From positions 29,642,653 through 29,706,652 of the forward strand of contig CM065304.1 of NCBI GenBank assembly GCA_033032175.1: 64,000 bases of DNA, read 5' to 3'. The stretch comes from Saturnia japonica. Its lineage: Eukaryota; Arthropoda; Insecta; Lepidoptera; Saturniidae. Below are positions 34,901 through 49,900 of the stretch, in pieces. The notes under the pieces are model-generated. The model did not search any database. It had not been told where the DNA came from and saw only the letters and a program-made list of their open reading frames with translations. Position 1 is the first letter of the stretch, and each line of letters begins with the position of its first letter. Both the position numbers and the translations under genes were made by a program.

Positions 34901-37900
34901 AATCGGATGTTGTAAAAATATAAATATTTTTTAGTGTACTTGTTCCATATTATTATAAAATTAAATATTGTAACCTGTGTGTGAAACTTCAAGTAAGGTT
35001 TGAAAATTAAAATTTATAAAAAATAATTATCAAGAGCCATTGAAAACTTCATTAAGTCATAAGCACAAGTAGTGAATCGCTTATGCTTTTCTTGTAAATT
35101 TTGACCAATATTACAATGCAATTGAATGACTTCTTTTTAATTTCAATCACAGTTTTATTTTAACAACAGAATTGTAGTACAAACCTTTGAATAGGGTTTA
35201 TAATTAAAGATTTATAAAATTCAATTCCTTTTTGTTGGTTTGCTGCACATGTCTAGGAAATTTGGTAAATTTTCCTATAAATTACATACTAATTATAAAA
35301 CTATACACGAGTTTGTGTAGTATTATAATTTTAGATTACCATGCATTGTTTTGTAATTTTACTCATACTTTGGTTAGTAGAACTATTATAATTTAATTTA
35401 AAAAAAAAGGTCTACATCGGGACATCGGTACATTTAAGAAAGCCCAATGCTTCGTAGTGTAGTTAAGTCTTCTTTTGGAACACCCATTTATCTCTAGTAA
35501 GAAATATGAATAGAAATTCGGTAAACAAAAATAAAATTGTAAATATTGTTTTGAAAACACTTTCGTAATTGTATAATGTTTTTATCTTAGTTAAGAATTA
35601 TCATATCCCGCACTGCCTTTGTTAGTAAAAGTAAGAAAAATTGTAAAAAGCCTGCTTACTTAATACTTGAACGCTCCCTAATAAAATACGAGATTATTTG
35701 TATAGTGTCTATGATGATAGTATTGTATTAAAATTGTAGAATATAAGAGGACTGTACCTACGTGCATTGTGCAGAGTACCGGATCCCGGAAGTGGTGTGT
35801 GAGAGCGAGGAGAGCGCGGAGAACGGCGAGGGGGATAGCATACCGCGGCCCGACCAGGCACTGCTCGCCAAGCTGGAGGAAGAGAACAGGCGCATCGAGG
35901 CGGACGCCAAGGCCGCTTCGCTCACCACAATACACAGTCGGAAAAACTCTGACACTTCGCAAATATCATTGGCCTCGGGTCAGTTAATTCTATTATTATT
36001 AACCTACTCTATACAAACTGTCAGGTTTACGTGAAACGCTACCTCGTGCCTCGGCTACCTACTCGCTACACCGGCTGCTGCTCTTTTCTTATTTCAAGGT
36101 TTAATCGAAACATCGAAGCATATTCTCATAGACTATAACTGATAACCTAAGTACTTGCTTATTTTACTTTACCTGAAAACGACTACGTCATAGACGTAAC
36201 ATACTATTCAAATTTTATGTGAACCTATGTGTAATTATCTAGGTCGAGTAGATTCGGATCTAAATTGATGACTGAGGGGGGGGGGGATATCCAAGCTCGT
36301 ATAGTAGCGCTTCACTCTCAGTAGATATTTGTGTATGAACAATACAATAATAATCAGGTAGATATGCTGCCACATACTAAGTACGTACTGAAATAATTAG
36401 ACAAAGGCAATGTGTACGTGAGCGTTAGGAGGTAGCCCGTAGCCGGTAGCAGAGCATGTTCTGTCATCCCGGGTCCGTTGCGCTACTTTACATGTACTGT
36501 GTTGTGTGTGTGCACATTTAACAGTACTACTTACTCTCAATGTGCCCTCGACTGCTGTGAGCGAGGTCCTGGGTTCGAATCCCAGGTCGAGCAAAGTGTT
36601 ATTGGGATTTTCTTATGAAATTCTCAGTAGCAGTTCGGAGTTTGGTTTCGTGCCCGATTAATGGCAATAGGCTCGTCCCCTATTACATGGAACCTAAAAA
36701 CATACTAGGCGAATTGTGGGTGTACATTAAGTACACCTCTGCTTAACCCTTCGGGGGATACAGGCGTGATGGTATAACGATCATTCTTTCAAATATAAAC
36801 AATGAATACATACGATAATATTAATGATTCGTTCGATACTAGAAGCGTTAGAGTTTTATTCATTGAGTATTCTGAATAATTTCATATCGGGTATATGTAC
36901 CTCATATATGTGCACTGTGCAGTTCAGTGCTGTGGCTCGTGTTACCCGGTTTAGAACTATTAGCCTTATTTGCTTGAAAATTAGAGTCACTGATAGCTTT
37001 TACGGCTTTACCGTGGCTTGGTGCCGATGTAAAATAATAAATAACAAAATGACACGGTTTCATCAGAGTCGAGCGCTCCAACACGGACTTCACTACGCAA
37101 CAAACAGTCTTATTATTTATTTCTGCTCGGACAACAGTTACACTACTAAATATCTTACAAATAATATTAAATATATATTATAGTAGGCCAATAAAAAATT
37201 AAATGAATTCTAAGCGAATATTGCTGCGAATAACGAAAAATAATTTCTGTTAAAGTTTGAGCTCTTAATAAATATGATACGAAGAGCTTTGCATTTTCAT
37301 AAATATAGTATCATTGTATATGTTTAATTTTTGTAGTTGTTTATCTCGTTAACAGATGAGCGCGTCCTCATGCAATGAATTCAATTATCTACAAATACGA
37401 TATATCACGAATCGCTTAATAAATCAACTGGTTCGAAAGTTATTCGAGGTCAAAGTTGAATGTTATTGTCAATTTTACTACGAAATAATCGACTAATAAT
37501 AACTATACTACATTCATCATAACAAGTCGTGAATGTAATGTATTTAGAATGTAAATTGTTAGGTCGTGCAAATTAATTACGAACTAACTTAAAAACATAC
37601 ATTTCGATATGTATTGATACTGATAAACGTTATTATAAAAAGATTTTGTCACTTAAGTAACTCTCTCTATACGGACATGTTTGAGAATTTAATTATTTTT
37701 TTCTTACTACGTACAGCGCTACTTTTTATGTTACTTAAAACTAGAGTAGACCAAAATAATAAAATCGATGAATTGAAAATTAATCGATCGCCGTTGTACA
37801 CTTCATTTATATGTGTTTTTTTTATTATTTACAATATAGAAATATACTTGCCTAATTACTACATTTTTGCTAGAACGATACGAACGAAGAATATTCAGTG

Positions 37901-40900
37901 GCAGAATTAATTTTGTTGTTTGGCCTCAGGCATTCAATCATTCAAATGTTCCAGATAGTGATCTCAATTGTTGTTATAGTTTTATTTTTGTTATTTTACC
38001 CCTCTATTGATTTAAAGTATAATCGTATGTTCGATTATATTTAGCTGTAATGGTGGACTGATAATCGTACAATCAACTTACAATTTAATATATGCTACAT
38101 CTCCAAATAAAAATTTGACATAATATGTCTTGCAAAACCCTTGAATAGACAAACTATAGTGGTCGGCCAATGGTTGAGGTTATTTTTATTTTATTTACCA
38201 AACAGTATATCAACAATGAAATTGCACAAGATGCACAGTGCGAAACTTATTCAGTCAATCTGTCAGTAATACATAATATGATATATAATATTAAAAATTA
38301 TGTTTCGCAAATTGAATAGAAATGCTTTAGAAAAAAAAATTATATATAATTATTTTCAATTACTCTTGCGTATCGTATAAAAACTAATTTCCAAAACTTT
38401 TAAATTTCATGAACTCAACCGATTTTGATAACATTTTGTACACGGGAGGTATAAGTATTTACATAATTTGCGGGCGCAAAAAATATTGTCAATATTACTT
38501 GTAGATATACAAATAAAGGATGTTAAAAAAAATTAATTCACATCAATTCTAAACCGATTCTGATTAAATTATGTAGACGGGAAGCGTACATCATACCATC
38601 ATTTTTAATAAATTTTGATTAAAATTGTACACGGAAAGTATATATCATTTTTAGATTGATAGGCTAATAAATTTTATTGCCCATAATATGAGTAAATAAC
38701 AAATAATTACTGCGTAACAAACGCGTACGGAGCCGCGGGCACACCGCTACTAATTTATAAAGTAGGTATAGTAATTATAAAATGTTTAATATACTTTATT
38801 TTATCTAACGAAAGTATCATCGAGGATAAATTGTAATAGTAGTGATGCAACATAACAGTATTGACTGCGATCCCACTAGCAGCTAGCTACTCTCGCAAAC
38901 TGCATGCACGGGCATATCCGCTCCGCCGCGCCGCCGAAACCGTTCATACTCACCTCTTATAGCTGATGTACAATAAACAAAGGTTTTTATGGCTCCGATT
39001 ACTTATTGACGGGAATACGTCTCTAAATTTCCTTGATTGTTGGTTGAAAATTCAAAAACTGATGATAACAAAATCAGTAAATACAGTTTGGCATTCCAGT
39101 TACGTATTATCCATCACCTATATCTAGAATGTAATTACACCAATCGATACATACCTAAATGATTAAAGAATTCGTTGTCGTCGTCACAGTGATCACAGTG
39201 AGGACGCGGCGAATCGCGCACATGGGAGGGGGACGCGCTAACATTTTGAGGTCGTTTCGCTGACTCACATAATTTCAATTATGTAAAAAACTATGACTCG
39301 AAGAAGCTACGACGCTCGTTTTAGTTTCAATAGACAGCTCTCGCCAAGACTGATCAACAACACAGCTCACAACAAATCGTTAGTGTGGATAAGTTCATAA
39401 CTGATGGAATATCAGATGAAAGTTAAAAATTAAGAAAATGTAATACAATGCGGCCTTTGCTTATCAAAAAGCAAACTCAAATTATAGAAATCGTAAACAG
39501 TTGGGTAGAGCTTCTCATCTTCAATTCAGTGATACCCATAAAATAGTATATAATAGAGTAAAGTGGTACCAGGAACGTAAGAAAGCGCACGAGCGGACTT
39601 ATTGTATTCACGTAATATAATACAGGACCGTGTCACCGACAAAGCCATACGACGAGTTTTTTTCTCTGTTAGTAGCTCTCTAGCTTGAGAAGTAGAATAA
39701 ATACTAATCAGCTAGCTGTTCATTACATTGTCAAGAAATGCGTATGAATTTAGAACCGTTGTTGTTTATGACGCCACACCTGTCGCTTGTCTCTCACCAA
39801 GTTTAGTCACCACACAGTTTAGTAAAAACAAACCTTAGAGATAAAGAATGTTTAACTCGTGGACCGTGTGAATGATTACAGCGACAAGTTCCTCGCAAGA
39901 GACGGAAGCTCGCGTCAGCTGCAGCAGCAGTAACGGCGAGGAAGACCTATGGAGTCTGTGGGGCCGCATCGTCTCCAACTGGGACACGGAGTGGAGACGC
40001 AGGAACCAGTTCGTGCGCGATCTCGTCCGCCAAGGGGTTCCGCATCATTTCAGAGGAATAGTCTGGCAACTGTTGGCTGGAGTCGATATATCTCCCGAAA
40101 AGAAACTATATGCTTCCTATATTAAGGTAAATATTGCCTACACGTATGTATACCTACCTGTAATAAGTAGTATGTTTACCTGTTACATTATATGTATGTC
40201 TATATGTATGTACCGAATGTGTGTCGTCGCTCTTCGCTTTGCAACGCATTCTCATAAGTCATACTCACTTGCTCTGTGTTATTTGTTTTCTCAAGAATCA
40301 ATGGAAATGCTCAATTTAAATTTTATTATGGCAAGTGACAAAATATAATTTTTGATATTGACCGTTTTCAGTATCGGCATATTTTTATATTTCGCATTAT
40401 TAAGTTAATTTAAATATTTTAAGTAAATTATAGTCAAAATTTTGAAATTTATGTTGTAGGTATTTATATATATATTGGTTAATAGCTACAGAACCTTCAC
40501 ACAAATAGATTAGATTTGTACAAATACCTAACGCACATGATACTTCACAATATCGAGTTGTTTTTCAACTGAATTCTTAAATAGTTTGTGATAAATGTTG
40601 AAGCGAAAAAGAACTATTTCCAGTATTAACTTTCTCATTGTTTTGGTTCGTTCTGCGTTCATTACAATCTGGTATAATGAATAATTATAAAGCGTTTGTG
40701 TAATAATGAAATTCATATGTAGTCGGTTTAATAATAATATGGTTGGTAATTTCGTTTGTTAATCAGGCTAAGTCGGCATGCGAGAAGGTGATTCGACGCG
40801 ATATCGCGCGCACCTACCCAGAACATGATTTCTTCAAAGAGAAAGACGGACTCGGGCAAGAGTCGCTCTTTAACGTTATGAAAGCGTACTCGTTGCATGA

Positions 40901-43900
40901 CCGCGAGGTCGGATACTGCCAGGGGTCAGGGTTTATCGTCGGCCTACTACTCATGCAGGTCAGTCTTTGGACGTGTCGCGGCCGCCCTGCTCCTATCCAT
41001 TTCATGCGGCCCAAACTAACTGACATCCCGACAATATTATCATAAATACACAGTCGCATAGAGATAACCTATACAATATTATTTTTACAAAGTCTTTATT
41101 GTGTTAGGAATGTAATTTAGATACTATAGCTGGACCGTTATAAGCGCGACCTTCCCTAATGTTTGCGAGGCGCGGGGCAGTGGGTGTACATGGATATACA
41201 AGGAATTAAATTAAGCCCTTTATCTTCCAGGTAAATTTACGTATGTTGTCGCAAGTGTGATAGATGTCTAATAATAAATAAAATACTTTAATATACATTA
41301 TATTGTTGTCTTGTTTGAATGTAAAGGAAAATAATACAATTAAAAAAAAAAAAAAACACGCGTAGCGAGTATAACTTGCGATTTGAGGGTTCCGATCTAT
41401 ATATTATCCATCATACATATATTATTACTTTTACACTTTTTTTTATGAGATATAATATCCCTTTATTATGTTAACCTAGAACCTTGATATTATTTAACAA
41501 CAGATTATTTATTATACAGCAGCAGTTTTAATCCTCGGTGTTTAATATTAATTATGAACTCGCCTTTTGTAAAATCGTCAACATCAATCTTGGTATTGCG
41601 TTTTCTCTTATTCAATGACAATTTTGTGACATCTGTAATATTATCCGAACGACTTTGAGACAATAACTTTTTGATAGTATATAATGAGTAGTAAGTAGTA
41701 TAGTATACTATTATATATACATATATATATATATATATAGCCTACTAACCTCTGCAATAGCATTATTTATAATAAAATCTTCATGTACATTATAAACAAC
41801 AATATATAGTTGTGGTCATATAATTAGGAACGATTTGAAATTCCAGACTTTTTATTTATTTATATCATGTCATATTGTAGTTATGTGTTCCTTCTTAAAA
41901 GTAGCTAGTTATGTTATGAAATAGTCACATTAATAGAGCAAACGGGATTACGAATATAGAATAAAATCGATAACTTTTTTTTACAAATATTATTTCTCTA
42001 TAGTTAAACGAAGCTGGACAAATAAATAAGAACGATATATTAAACTACTTGAGAGTTATTTTATATGAAACTTAGATTAAATAAATTACATTAGTATGAA
42101 GTGCGTAAAGGAAAAAAGGAATTTAATACACTTTAAAGTAAAATTAATAGTTAGTAGCATGTCCACGGCTTTTAATTACTGTTTTACACCGGCGAGGCGG
42201 CATCGGCGAGCCATTAAATCTATTTTTGACATTTCGCAAGAGAGACAGAGTTCCATTCTTCTAAGAAAACATTGTATAGCTCTCTTAAATTGCTACACTG
42301 TCGATTTGAAACCTTTTTCTTGACTTTGTACCAAAGATGTTCTATTGGGTTTAGATCTGGGCTGTTAGCTAGCCAATCTAAGACAGAAACTGATTGCGAT
42401 GTGAGAAATTCCTTAACGGTGCGTGCTGCACGGAGTATGCTTTGGATCATAGTCGTGCTGGAATGTCCAAATAACCGGAAGCACATCTTCAGAATAATAT
42501 CTTCCTGTATTGGTATTGATCCATGTTCCCTTCTATCAGCTTAACAGATCCAACACCATGTCCTGAAAAGCACGTCCAAATTTTCACATTTTCCCCATCA
42601 TGCTTTATTGTCACTCTTGTGTAATTAGGGTCGAATGCTTTATTCGAAGGGGCGTCGTACATATTGTTTTCCATCAGAACATACCCTGTTTATTTTTGTC
42701 TCGTCAGAGAAAAGAACATTTTTCCACTGTGTAACTGTCCAGTTTTCATACCTTCTTGCAAATGCAAGCCGAGCTTGCCTATGACACTATTTTAACATAG
42801 AAACCTTCCTTACTATCCATCCGTATAACTTTTTATCTACCAAACGCTTTCGAATAGTGCGTGCCGAGATTGCTGAAGGGTTGTTTTCACCAAAATATGA
42901 ACGATATTTCGATAATTTCGACGAGATGTCTTTCTCTGTTTAAGTACACGCGGAATATTTGAAGTAGTTAGAATCGTTTTTGAGCATTGAAGATGGTCGG
43001 CTATATTTTTATACGACGAATAAGACTTCTACAGCACTAAATGGCACCAAAATTATACGAATAATGACCTATAACCACAGAGCCACACAGTGTTCTTTAA
43101 ATTTGAATAAAAAAAAAATAAACTAATCAGCGTTCTTATTTAACCAGCCAGTAAGAAATAATACTAGGTACAGATCTAGTGTATAAAGTTTATATATTTA
43201 TTTTTAGCCAATCATGTATATCAACGAATGCACCGCTAGTATGGAAAAATTTCGCGATACCGAAAGAAATACAAAAAATACATGCAATTAGTTATACTTG
43301 TTAGTTTGAAAAAATCTACCCTTTGCATAAGCGATCCTAATTATGTGACCACCACTGTAATTTAAACTTATTTATTCTTAAATAGAACATTACAATCCAA
43401 TACACAATAAAAATTCAACTGAAATTTATATTTCGCTACATTAAGAAGAATTACTTTCGCACAAGCCCTAACGTCGAACGTCTAATGCTTTCCGCCCGGC
43501 GGCCGGCAGCATACTAACTCATTGGTCGGTTTTGTTCCCCTCCCGCAACCCACAATCATTATGGAGGGTCGCACTTACAGCGGTCCGGTTATAGAACGCG
43601 TGAATCGCGTCACTGTGTCGCGTCGCGTGCATGTATCCAAGCTCCAGCTACCTTTACATAGAAACGTGAAACTGGGTGTAGCCAGGTCGCGCTTCGCCCC
43701 AGTTGAGCGACAGAGCGTGGCCACGCTGAGTCTCGCTCTTATCACGTAATATAGCACCCAGGACGCGGCTGCTGATGCACATTGCTAGTATATTGTTATT
43801 ACGACATGTAGAGATGTGTGTGTGTATGTATGTGTGCATGTGTGTGCGTTAGATGCCGGAAGAGGAGGCATTCGCGGTGCTCGTGAAGATAATGCAGCAG

Positions 43901-46900
43901 CACCGCATGCGCGATATGTTCAAACCCAGCATGGCGGAGCTCGGCCTCTGCATGTTCCAGCTCGAGAACCTCGTGCAGGAGCTGCTGCCGGACCTGCACG
44001 TGCACTTCCAGTCTCAGGTGCGGGAACCACTCTTATACACACTCATATGCCTATAATTAAAAAAAAATAAAAACTATTTTTTACTTTTCTTATTTGGACA
44101 CGTTTTGTTACAATAATCTAAAATAACTTTGTCGAATAAGTTTGTGATTCAGTCACAATTGTAGTATTTGCGGAATATCTTAAATGTTCAAATGTACCCG
44201 ACACCTGGGGGTAACTTTAATTTTCTTTTTAATAAAAGCGCAATTGATTACTTCTTATGTTTTTTTTACACTAAAGCTACTATGTACTTCTGCTGACTTC
44301 GGTTTGAATTATGCCCAGTATAAAGTCTCCAGGTTCTATAGAGTAGCGTTATAGCTTCTCTTTCTTTATTAGCGTAACTCTCATGGACTTCATTTTCGCG
44401 TTTTCTTTTGTATTTTCGAAACATTTAACCGGAATCTCATTAAAGTGTCCCTTTAGTAACAAGAAAACTATTGTATGAAATACATTTCTCCTAAAAAACC
44501 TTTAGGGTTGTTGTATATGTATTTTTTTCAAAATAACTGCATTCAATTTACAGATGGTAAAAGTCCATATCGATTCATTCAGTTTAATCGATTATTTAAA
44601 GCAGGTCAACTCACAACAAAGCTAAGACTGACAGATGTTAAATGTGATCTATTAAATTGTCCCTACTATATAAAGGGTGTCTCAGAATGATTTTCGTTTT
44701 TGAATTGACCAATACGCGCCAACCGCAGGTAGCGGGGGAGGGGGGGAGTGGACTCGTTCGCTTGGCCGGCTTGTTAAGTTTAGTAGCCATGAATCGTGAT
44801 AGCGTTTTATAAAAACAACGATTCCTACACTGTTGTTCGTCGTCTCTACAGGACACAATTTAATTTAAAAAAGCTTAAGACATGTGCCAAGTGCCAATTT
44901 AATTAAGCATTGGGTGTGCAAGTTTGAAGAGGCTGGGAATACAATGCCGGACAAATCGTCTGGGCGTAAAAGGACATCAAGAACGAGCATGAAAGTCTGT
45001 TATGGACGACCTACGATAGTCATTGAGATTGCGCGCAGCTTCTCTTAATTTGAACAAATCTACGGTTCATCGTATTATTTTGAAAGATTTACATTGTCAC
45101 CCCTATATAAAATTGTTATTGTTCAAGAAATGAAGCCTGATGATTCTTATAAACGAGTCGAATTCTGTAGGACAATGAAAAACCGTTTTAGGAGTTTCAA
45201 TAACATCTGGTTCTCTGACGAATCGAATTTTCACATCAACGGTCATGTGAATAGACAAAATTGCAGATACTGGGCTTCCGAGAATCCGTTAGAACTGCAT
45301 CAGAAGCCCTTGCACTCTCCAAAAGTTGTTGTTTGGGTTGTCATATCAAGTCATGGAATTATCGGTCCTTATTTTTTTGAGGATGACCGAGGTCGAACTC
45401 AGACTTTTAATTCTGACCGATATTGCCATATGATCCGGACTTTTTTGGCTACAGAAATGCAAAATCAGAAGGGCTACAACCGCAACACCTTTTTCCAGTA
45501 AGATGGAGCCACTTCTCATGTTACAAATGACTCATTAGCTGGTCTTCACGATTTATTCCCTGGAAGAGTGATAAGTCGCCGAGGAGACATCGATTGGCCA
45601 CCGAGGAGCCCTGATTTAACGCCTGCTGATTTCTTCCTATGGGGCTACCTAAAAAGCATAGTTTACAATCCATTGCCACCCAAACTGAATGTTTTAAAGC
45701 AAAGAATCACTGAAGAAATCAACTCTATTCCAAGAGCGATGCTCCAGCGAGTTGTTGAAAATTTTAGCTCCAGGGTAAATGAGTGTGAACTCATGAATGG
45801 TGCGCATTTGTAAACGGTTGTTTTTTATAAATAAACTTCAAAGAATTGCTCTTTAAATTAACATTAAATAAAACGAGATTTAATTGGTATTTTGTTTTTT
45901 ATTTAACATCTAAAAATGAAAAACATTCTAAGACACCCTTTATAATAGCCGGTGTATACATACGTTTAGAAACACATAAACAACGGTTTGAGTTTAATGA
46001 AATCTGGCAAGAGTGTTCAAGTAACAAGAATTTGTTTGACCGATACGTGACAGTGACACAGTAGAAGTAGTTTAGTTTCGCTGATCGCTTTGTCGTAGAG
46101 CTTCAACACATCACTGTACGCGAGCAGCTGGTTCCTAACGCTGTTCACGACGACGCTGTCGTTACCTCTCGCTTGCCGAGTCATGGATGTCTTCCTGTCG
46201 GAAGGTATTGAAATCGTTTTTAAAGTCGCTCTTGCCTTGCTGACGCTCGGGAAGAATGATTTGCTGTCACTAGACATGGAAAGCATATTAAAGGTAAGTT
46301 TCTCTTCACTTTTAACATTTACCTTTATATTCAACATTTTCATATTTATCTACATAAGATGCTGATATTATACATCCCAAAAGATTTACTTTTTGTTTGT
46401 TTCTTTGAACGCGTTAATCTCTGAAACATCCAGTCAGATTTAAGATTTTATTTTTTTATTTTATAGTCTGTTTATTGAGGAAGGTTAAGTTCACGCTAAT
46501 CCAAAAACATTATTTATGTCGGAGTATAAGGGCCATCTATGATCACAATAACACAACTTCCGATAATGACATTGTTTGTAGTCAAAACATGTTTGTCACG
46601 TGTCGGCGCTCGAAGACAGTCTACAAACAAATGTTTTTCCCGTTCGCGCTCGCACTAACTGAGGGAGGAACAGTGTGGTGCCACACTCCGTAGAGTAGAG
46701 TAATATATAGGAAATAGAGAACCAACTCTTGGGAGTTTTAACGCCAAAATGTCGAACGTAGCTCAATCTGTTAGTCTTGTTCCGAAACTTTTATTTATAA
46801 ATACGTACGCATAGCTAGCTAGTTATTTGCGTAAATTTATAAGGAAAATAAATCTAAAGAACATAATGAAACGCACAGAATTATTTATTGTTTTTATTAT

Positions 46901-49900
46901 GTTTATGTTTAATATTATAATAGCTTAACATATTTTTCACTTAAACATCCGCAACATAATTAAATTTCACATAAAATTCGATTAACTCAACTATAAGCCA
47001 CAAATTAAACTAGTATACAACTATAATCCACCAACTATAAATAATAACATTAACTGATATATCTTGAAACAGTCTTATTAAATTAAAGCATTGGCAACTG
47101 ACATTGACTAGGGATGGATCGTGTAAATACACTTTACTGTTACTTTTGATACCAAGTATTTTGGCATCAACACATTGTGACCGAGTATCGAGTAAGAATC
47201 GGTGAAAAATACTTGGATCGGTTACTCGCTCATACCAAATTTGAATTTCACATTAACTGTGAATAATTTTCTATTCTTGAAGGATTTTCTATTATACAAT
47301 GAAAGCACGATTAGAAGTCATAACAACCTCTGGTTTTAATTAAATGTTTACATTGCAGTATGTGACGTCATATTACATTTTTTCATTTTAATTGAACCTA
47401 TTAAAAAGATGGGAATATGATGGAATATATTAAAATCATTTTCCCACGAAGTAGAAATAGGCGCCAGTGTTTTATACATAGCTTGTTACCTTTGTACTTA
47501 ATAAGAGGTTGGTTTGAAATGTTACCAAAAAGGTCACTGCTTCAGGAAATTATTTGTAGAGAAAATATTTGTTTTTGAAAGTCACTACCTACTGCATGAA
47601 ATTTTCTTTAAAAAAAAAGTACGATTATGTAAGTAATGTTGTTCTTGCTCTAAACCCTATAAAAAAAATTTGTAGGAGTAAGTATAGTGGTAAATTATCT
47701 TGAATTTTAGTAATTGTTTTTGTGAAGCAGACTGGAAATCAGTATTTTCGTAAACATAAAATGTATGAGAAAGTATTGTAAGTTTTTCTTGTCTTTAATA
47801 CTTAGAAAAAAATAAATTATACGATACAATTAAGTATCGATTCTTTCCTACTACCTACGGTATCAAATAAAAGTATTATACTTGACTGGTATCGTTTCAT
47901 CCCTAACATCGACAGTATAATCGATTCCGGTGTGCCATCTTGTGAGTAAAATAATAAATATTTGATGCAACAATTAGGAACAAAACTATGGGGATGGCGA
48001 GATCAAAAAATTGATCTAAACGAAGAAGTAACTTTCCTCCCCCTGACACACACTTAATTATTCAACGTCGTACATTGCGGACGCGCTGCTTGTTTAAGAT
48101 TACTGTGACTAGTTTATTATTAAAATGTGAAATCGTAATGGTGTCGTTCATAATGAAGCCGCCCAAGTTGAAGTTCGACCCTAATTCATGTGTCGCCGTA
48201 GTTCAGGAACCGCCCTGGTACACACCTATACAGCGTATACCTACTCCGTCATACATAATGCAGTAATATCGTGAACGTGAAGTAATCCGGCAACTTTTAA
48301 CCTAGTACGGGAAATGAGAACAACGAGATAGCCTACATACCTACATTTATTGATACCCTTTGTTTAGGGTTGTACAGAGTTCATGAAATACATTTAATCC
48401 GGGTAAAACCGCGGGACTCAGCTAGTAATTAAGCTAAAGGTACTTGTCGTATTCTATTTTTTCAAGAAATTCTCTATCCATAAGTGACCACGCAATTTAA
48501 TAATTATAATATTGGACATTTAAAAAATCTTAATATCTAATACTCAAATAAGCAGAAAGAAAAACTCGCTTGTAGTTGTCCTGATAAATGAAGGTTTGTC
48601 TAAGAATGGTTTTTGTTAATTTCTTTTAGTATATGCAAAAGGAATTACCAGCAAAAGCGGAAGCCGATCAAGATTCCTTCATGAATTTGTCATATTCAAT
48701 AAAAGTGAACCCAAAGAAGATGAAAAAACTTGAAAAAGAATACACGGTTATCAAAACAAAGGAACAGGGCGACATCGCGGTGCTCAGAGTGAGTTCTATT
48801 TCACACATTCAATCTTATTTAATTCATGTACAGAGGGGGAGCGGGATCGGGAGCGGGAGCGGAGACACCCAATCTATAGGCTTGTACTTCACGGAGACCA
48901 AAACGAGAATCATGCTCATGGAATTGGAGATGATTTAATGTACGAGAGATCCTTCGTGGGCCTTGAGAAAATATCTTTAAAAAACTAATTTGTTAGGACC
49001 AAAATGATTGCAGTGTTTACGTCAGGAGAACCGGCTGCTGAAGCAACGTGTCGAGATTCTGGAGAAGGAGAGTTCAGCCCTGGCGGAGCGGCTCGTGAGG
49101 GGGCAGGTGGACCGCGCGGAAGGCGAGGAAGAGACATACGCGCTCGCAAGGGAGGTGCACGCCTTGCGCCGCGCTAACATGGATGCACAGCAGCGGCTCG
49201 CGGTCGCACAGGATGAAATCAGATCTTTAGAGATGACCATAGCTGAGGTATTGCTCCTTTACATACAAACTATACGATATTTTCATAATATAAGTATTTT
49301 AGTTAAATCAGTACATACACTTTCATAAGTAAAACTCTTTTTATACTCTTTCACCAACTAAAAATGAATACAATTCACAGTTCCCAAACAAATAAAAATC
49401 AACAATAGTTACTTTTGACTCTCAAAGTTAGTCACATACGGTTTTCACTGTCATTTAGAGAAATTTTACAGATTGTTTGTTTATACAATACATTGCAATT
49501 AAGTTTTTTATAGTAGTGAAAAACCAATGTTTTGTGATGAAGTCGTGAATAATTCGCTATTTAAGCGCTTATATTGCTTAAGTTGGCTAAACCTTAAGAG
49601 ATGCATCAAAATAATATATTAAAGAATTCTAGTTCTTCAAAAAGCCGTAGAGAATTGATTCACAGTGAACAGTTTTTATCTTATACATAATGATGGATTT
49701 TGCAAGCGCAATGTTATGTTTAAAAATTACACTCATGAGGCGCCCACTCTTTTACCAAATTTTGTTGTATAACAAACAAGGTTGGATAAAAACGTAAACA
49801 ATGTTTTTCTTTAATATTATTTTACAATTTTTTTTAAAGTAGGAATATTCTTTAAACTTTTAAAAATATTATCTATACTATTTATATGAATATACTAACA

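Larger units (their letters stand above)
32331..35774 (+). other. Evi5 intron 1, remaining part
   Basis: Mostly AT-rich with no gene. It contains the TCCTAAAAGTGCGTAACC repeat at 33894-34020, related decayed text at 34050-34200, a TA run at 34380-34398, and a possible core promoter at 33362-33403 that is listed separately. Confidence 0.5.

Noticed and set aside
35758..36034. Other frames over Evi5 exon 2 on both strands
   Set aside because: Shadow frames of a GC-rich exon; only the + frame in phase with neighbouring exons fits.
36397..36594. 65-codon minus frame with LGFEPRTS-like start
   Set aside because: It is the reverse reading of the SINE tRNA-like head, a common false protein in insect annotations.
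36824..37183. 119-codon frame in Evi5 intron 2
   Set aside because: AT-driven composition, no domain, no splice sites in phase with Evi5, and an overlapping antisense frame of equal quality.
43522..44070. Overlapping frames near Evi5 exon 5
   Set aside because: Except for 43853-44017 they are shadow frames of GC-rich and TG-rich sequence with no recognised product.
46183..46365. Separate small gene starting MDVFLSEGIE
   Set aside because: It is the interior of Evi5 exon 6, which starts at 46099 and ends at the donor after 46293.
48633..48938. 101-codon gene at 48633-48938
   Set aside because: Only 48630-48788 is coding as Evi5 exon 7; the rest reads into the intron after a GTGAGT donor.
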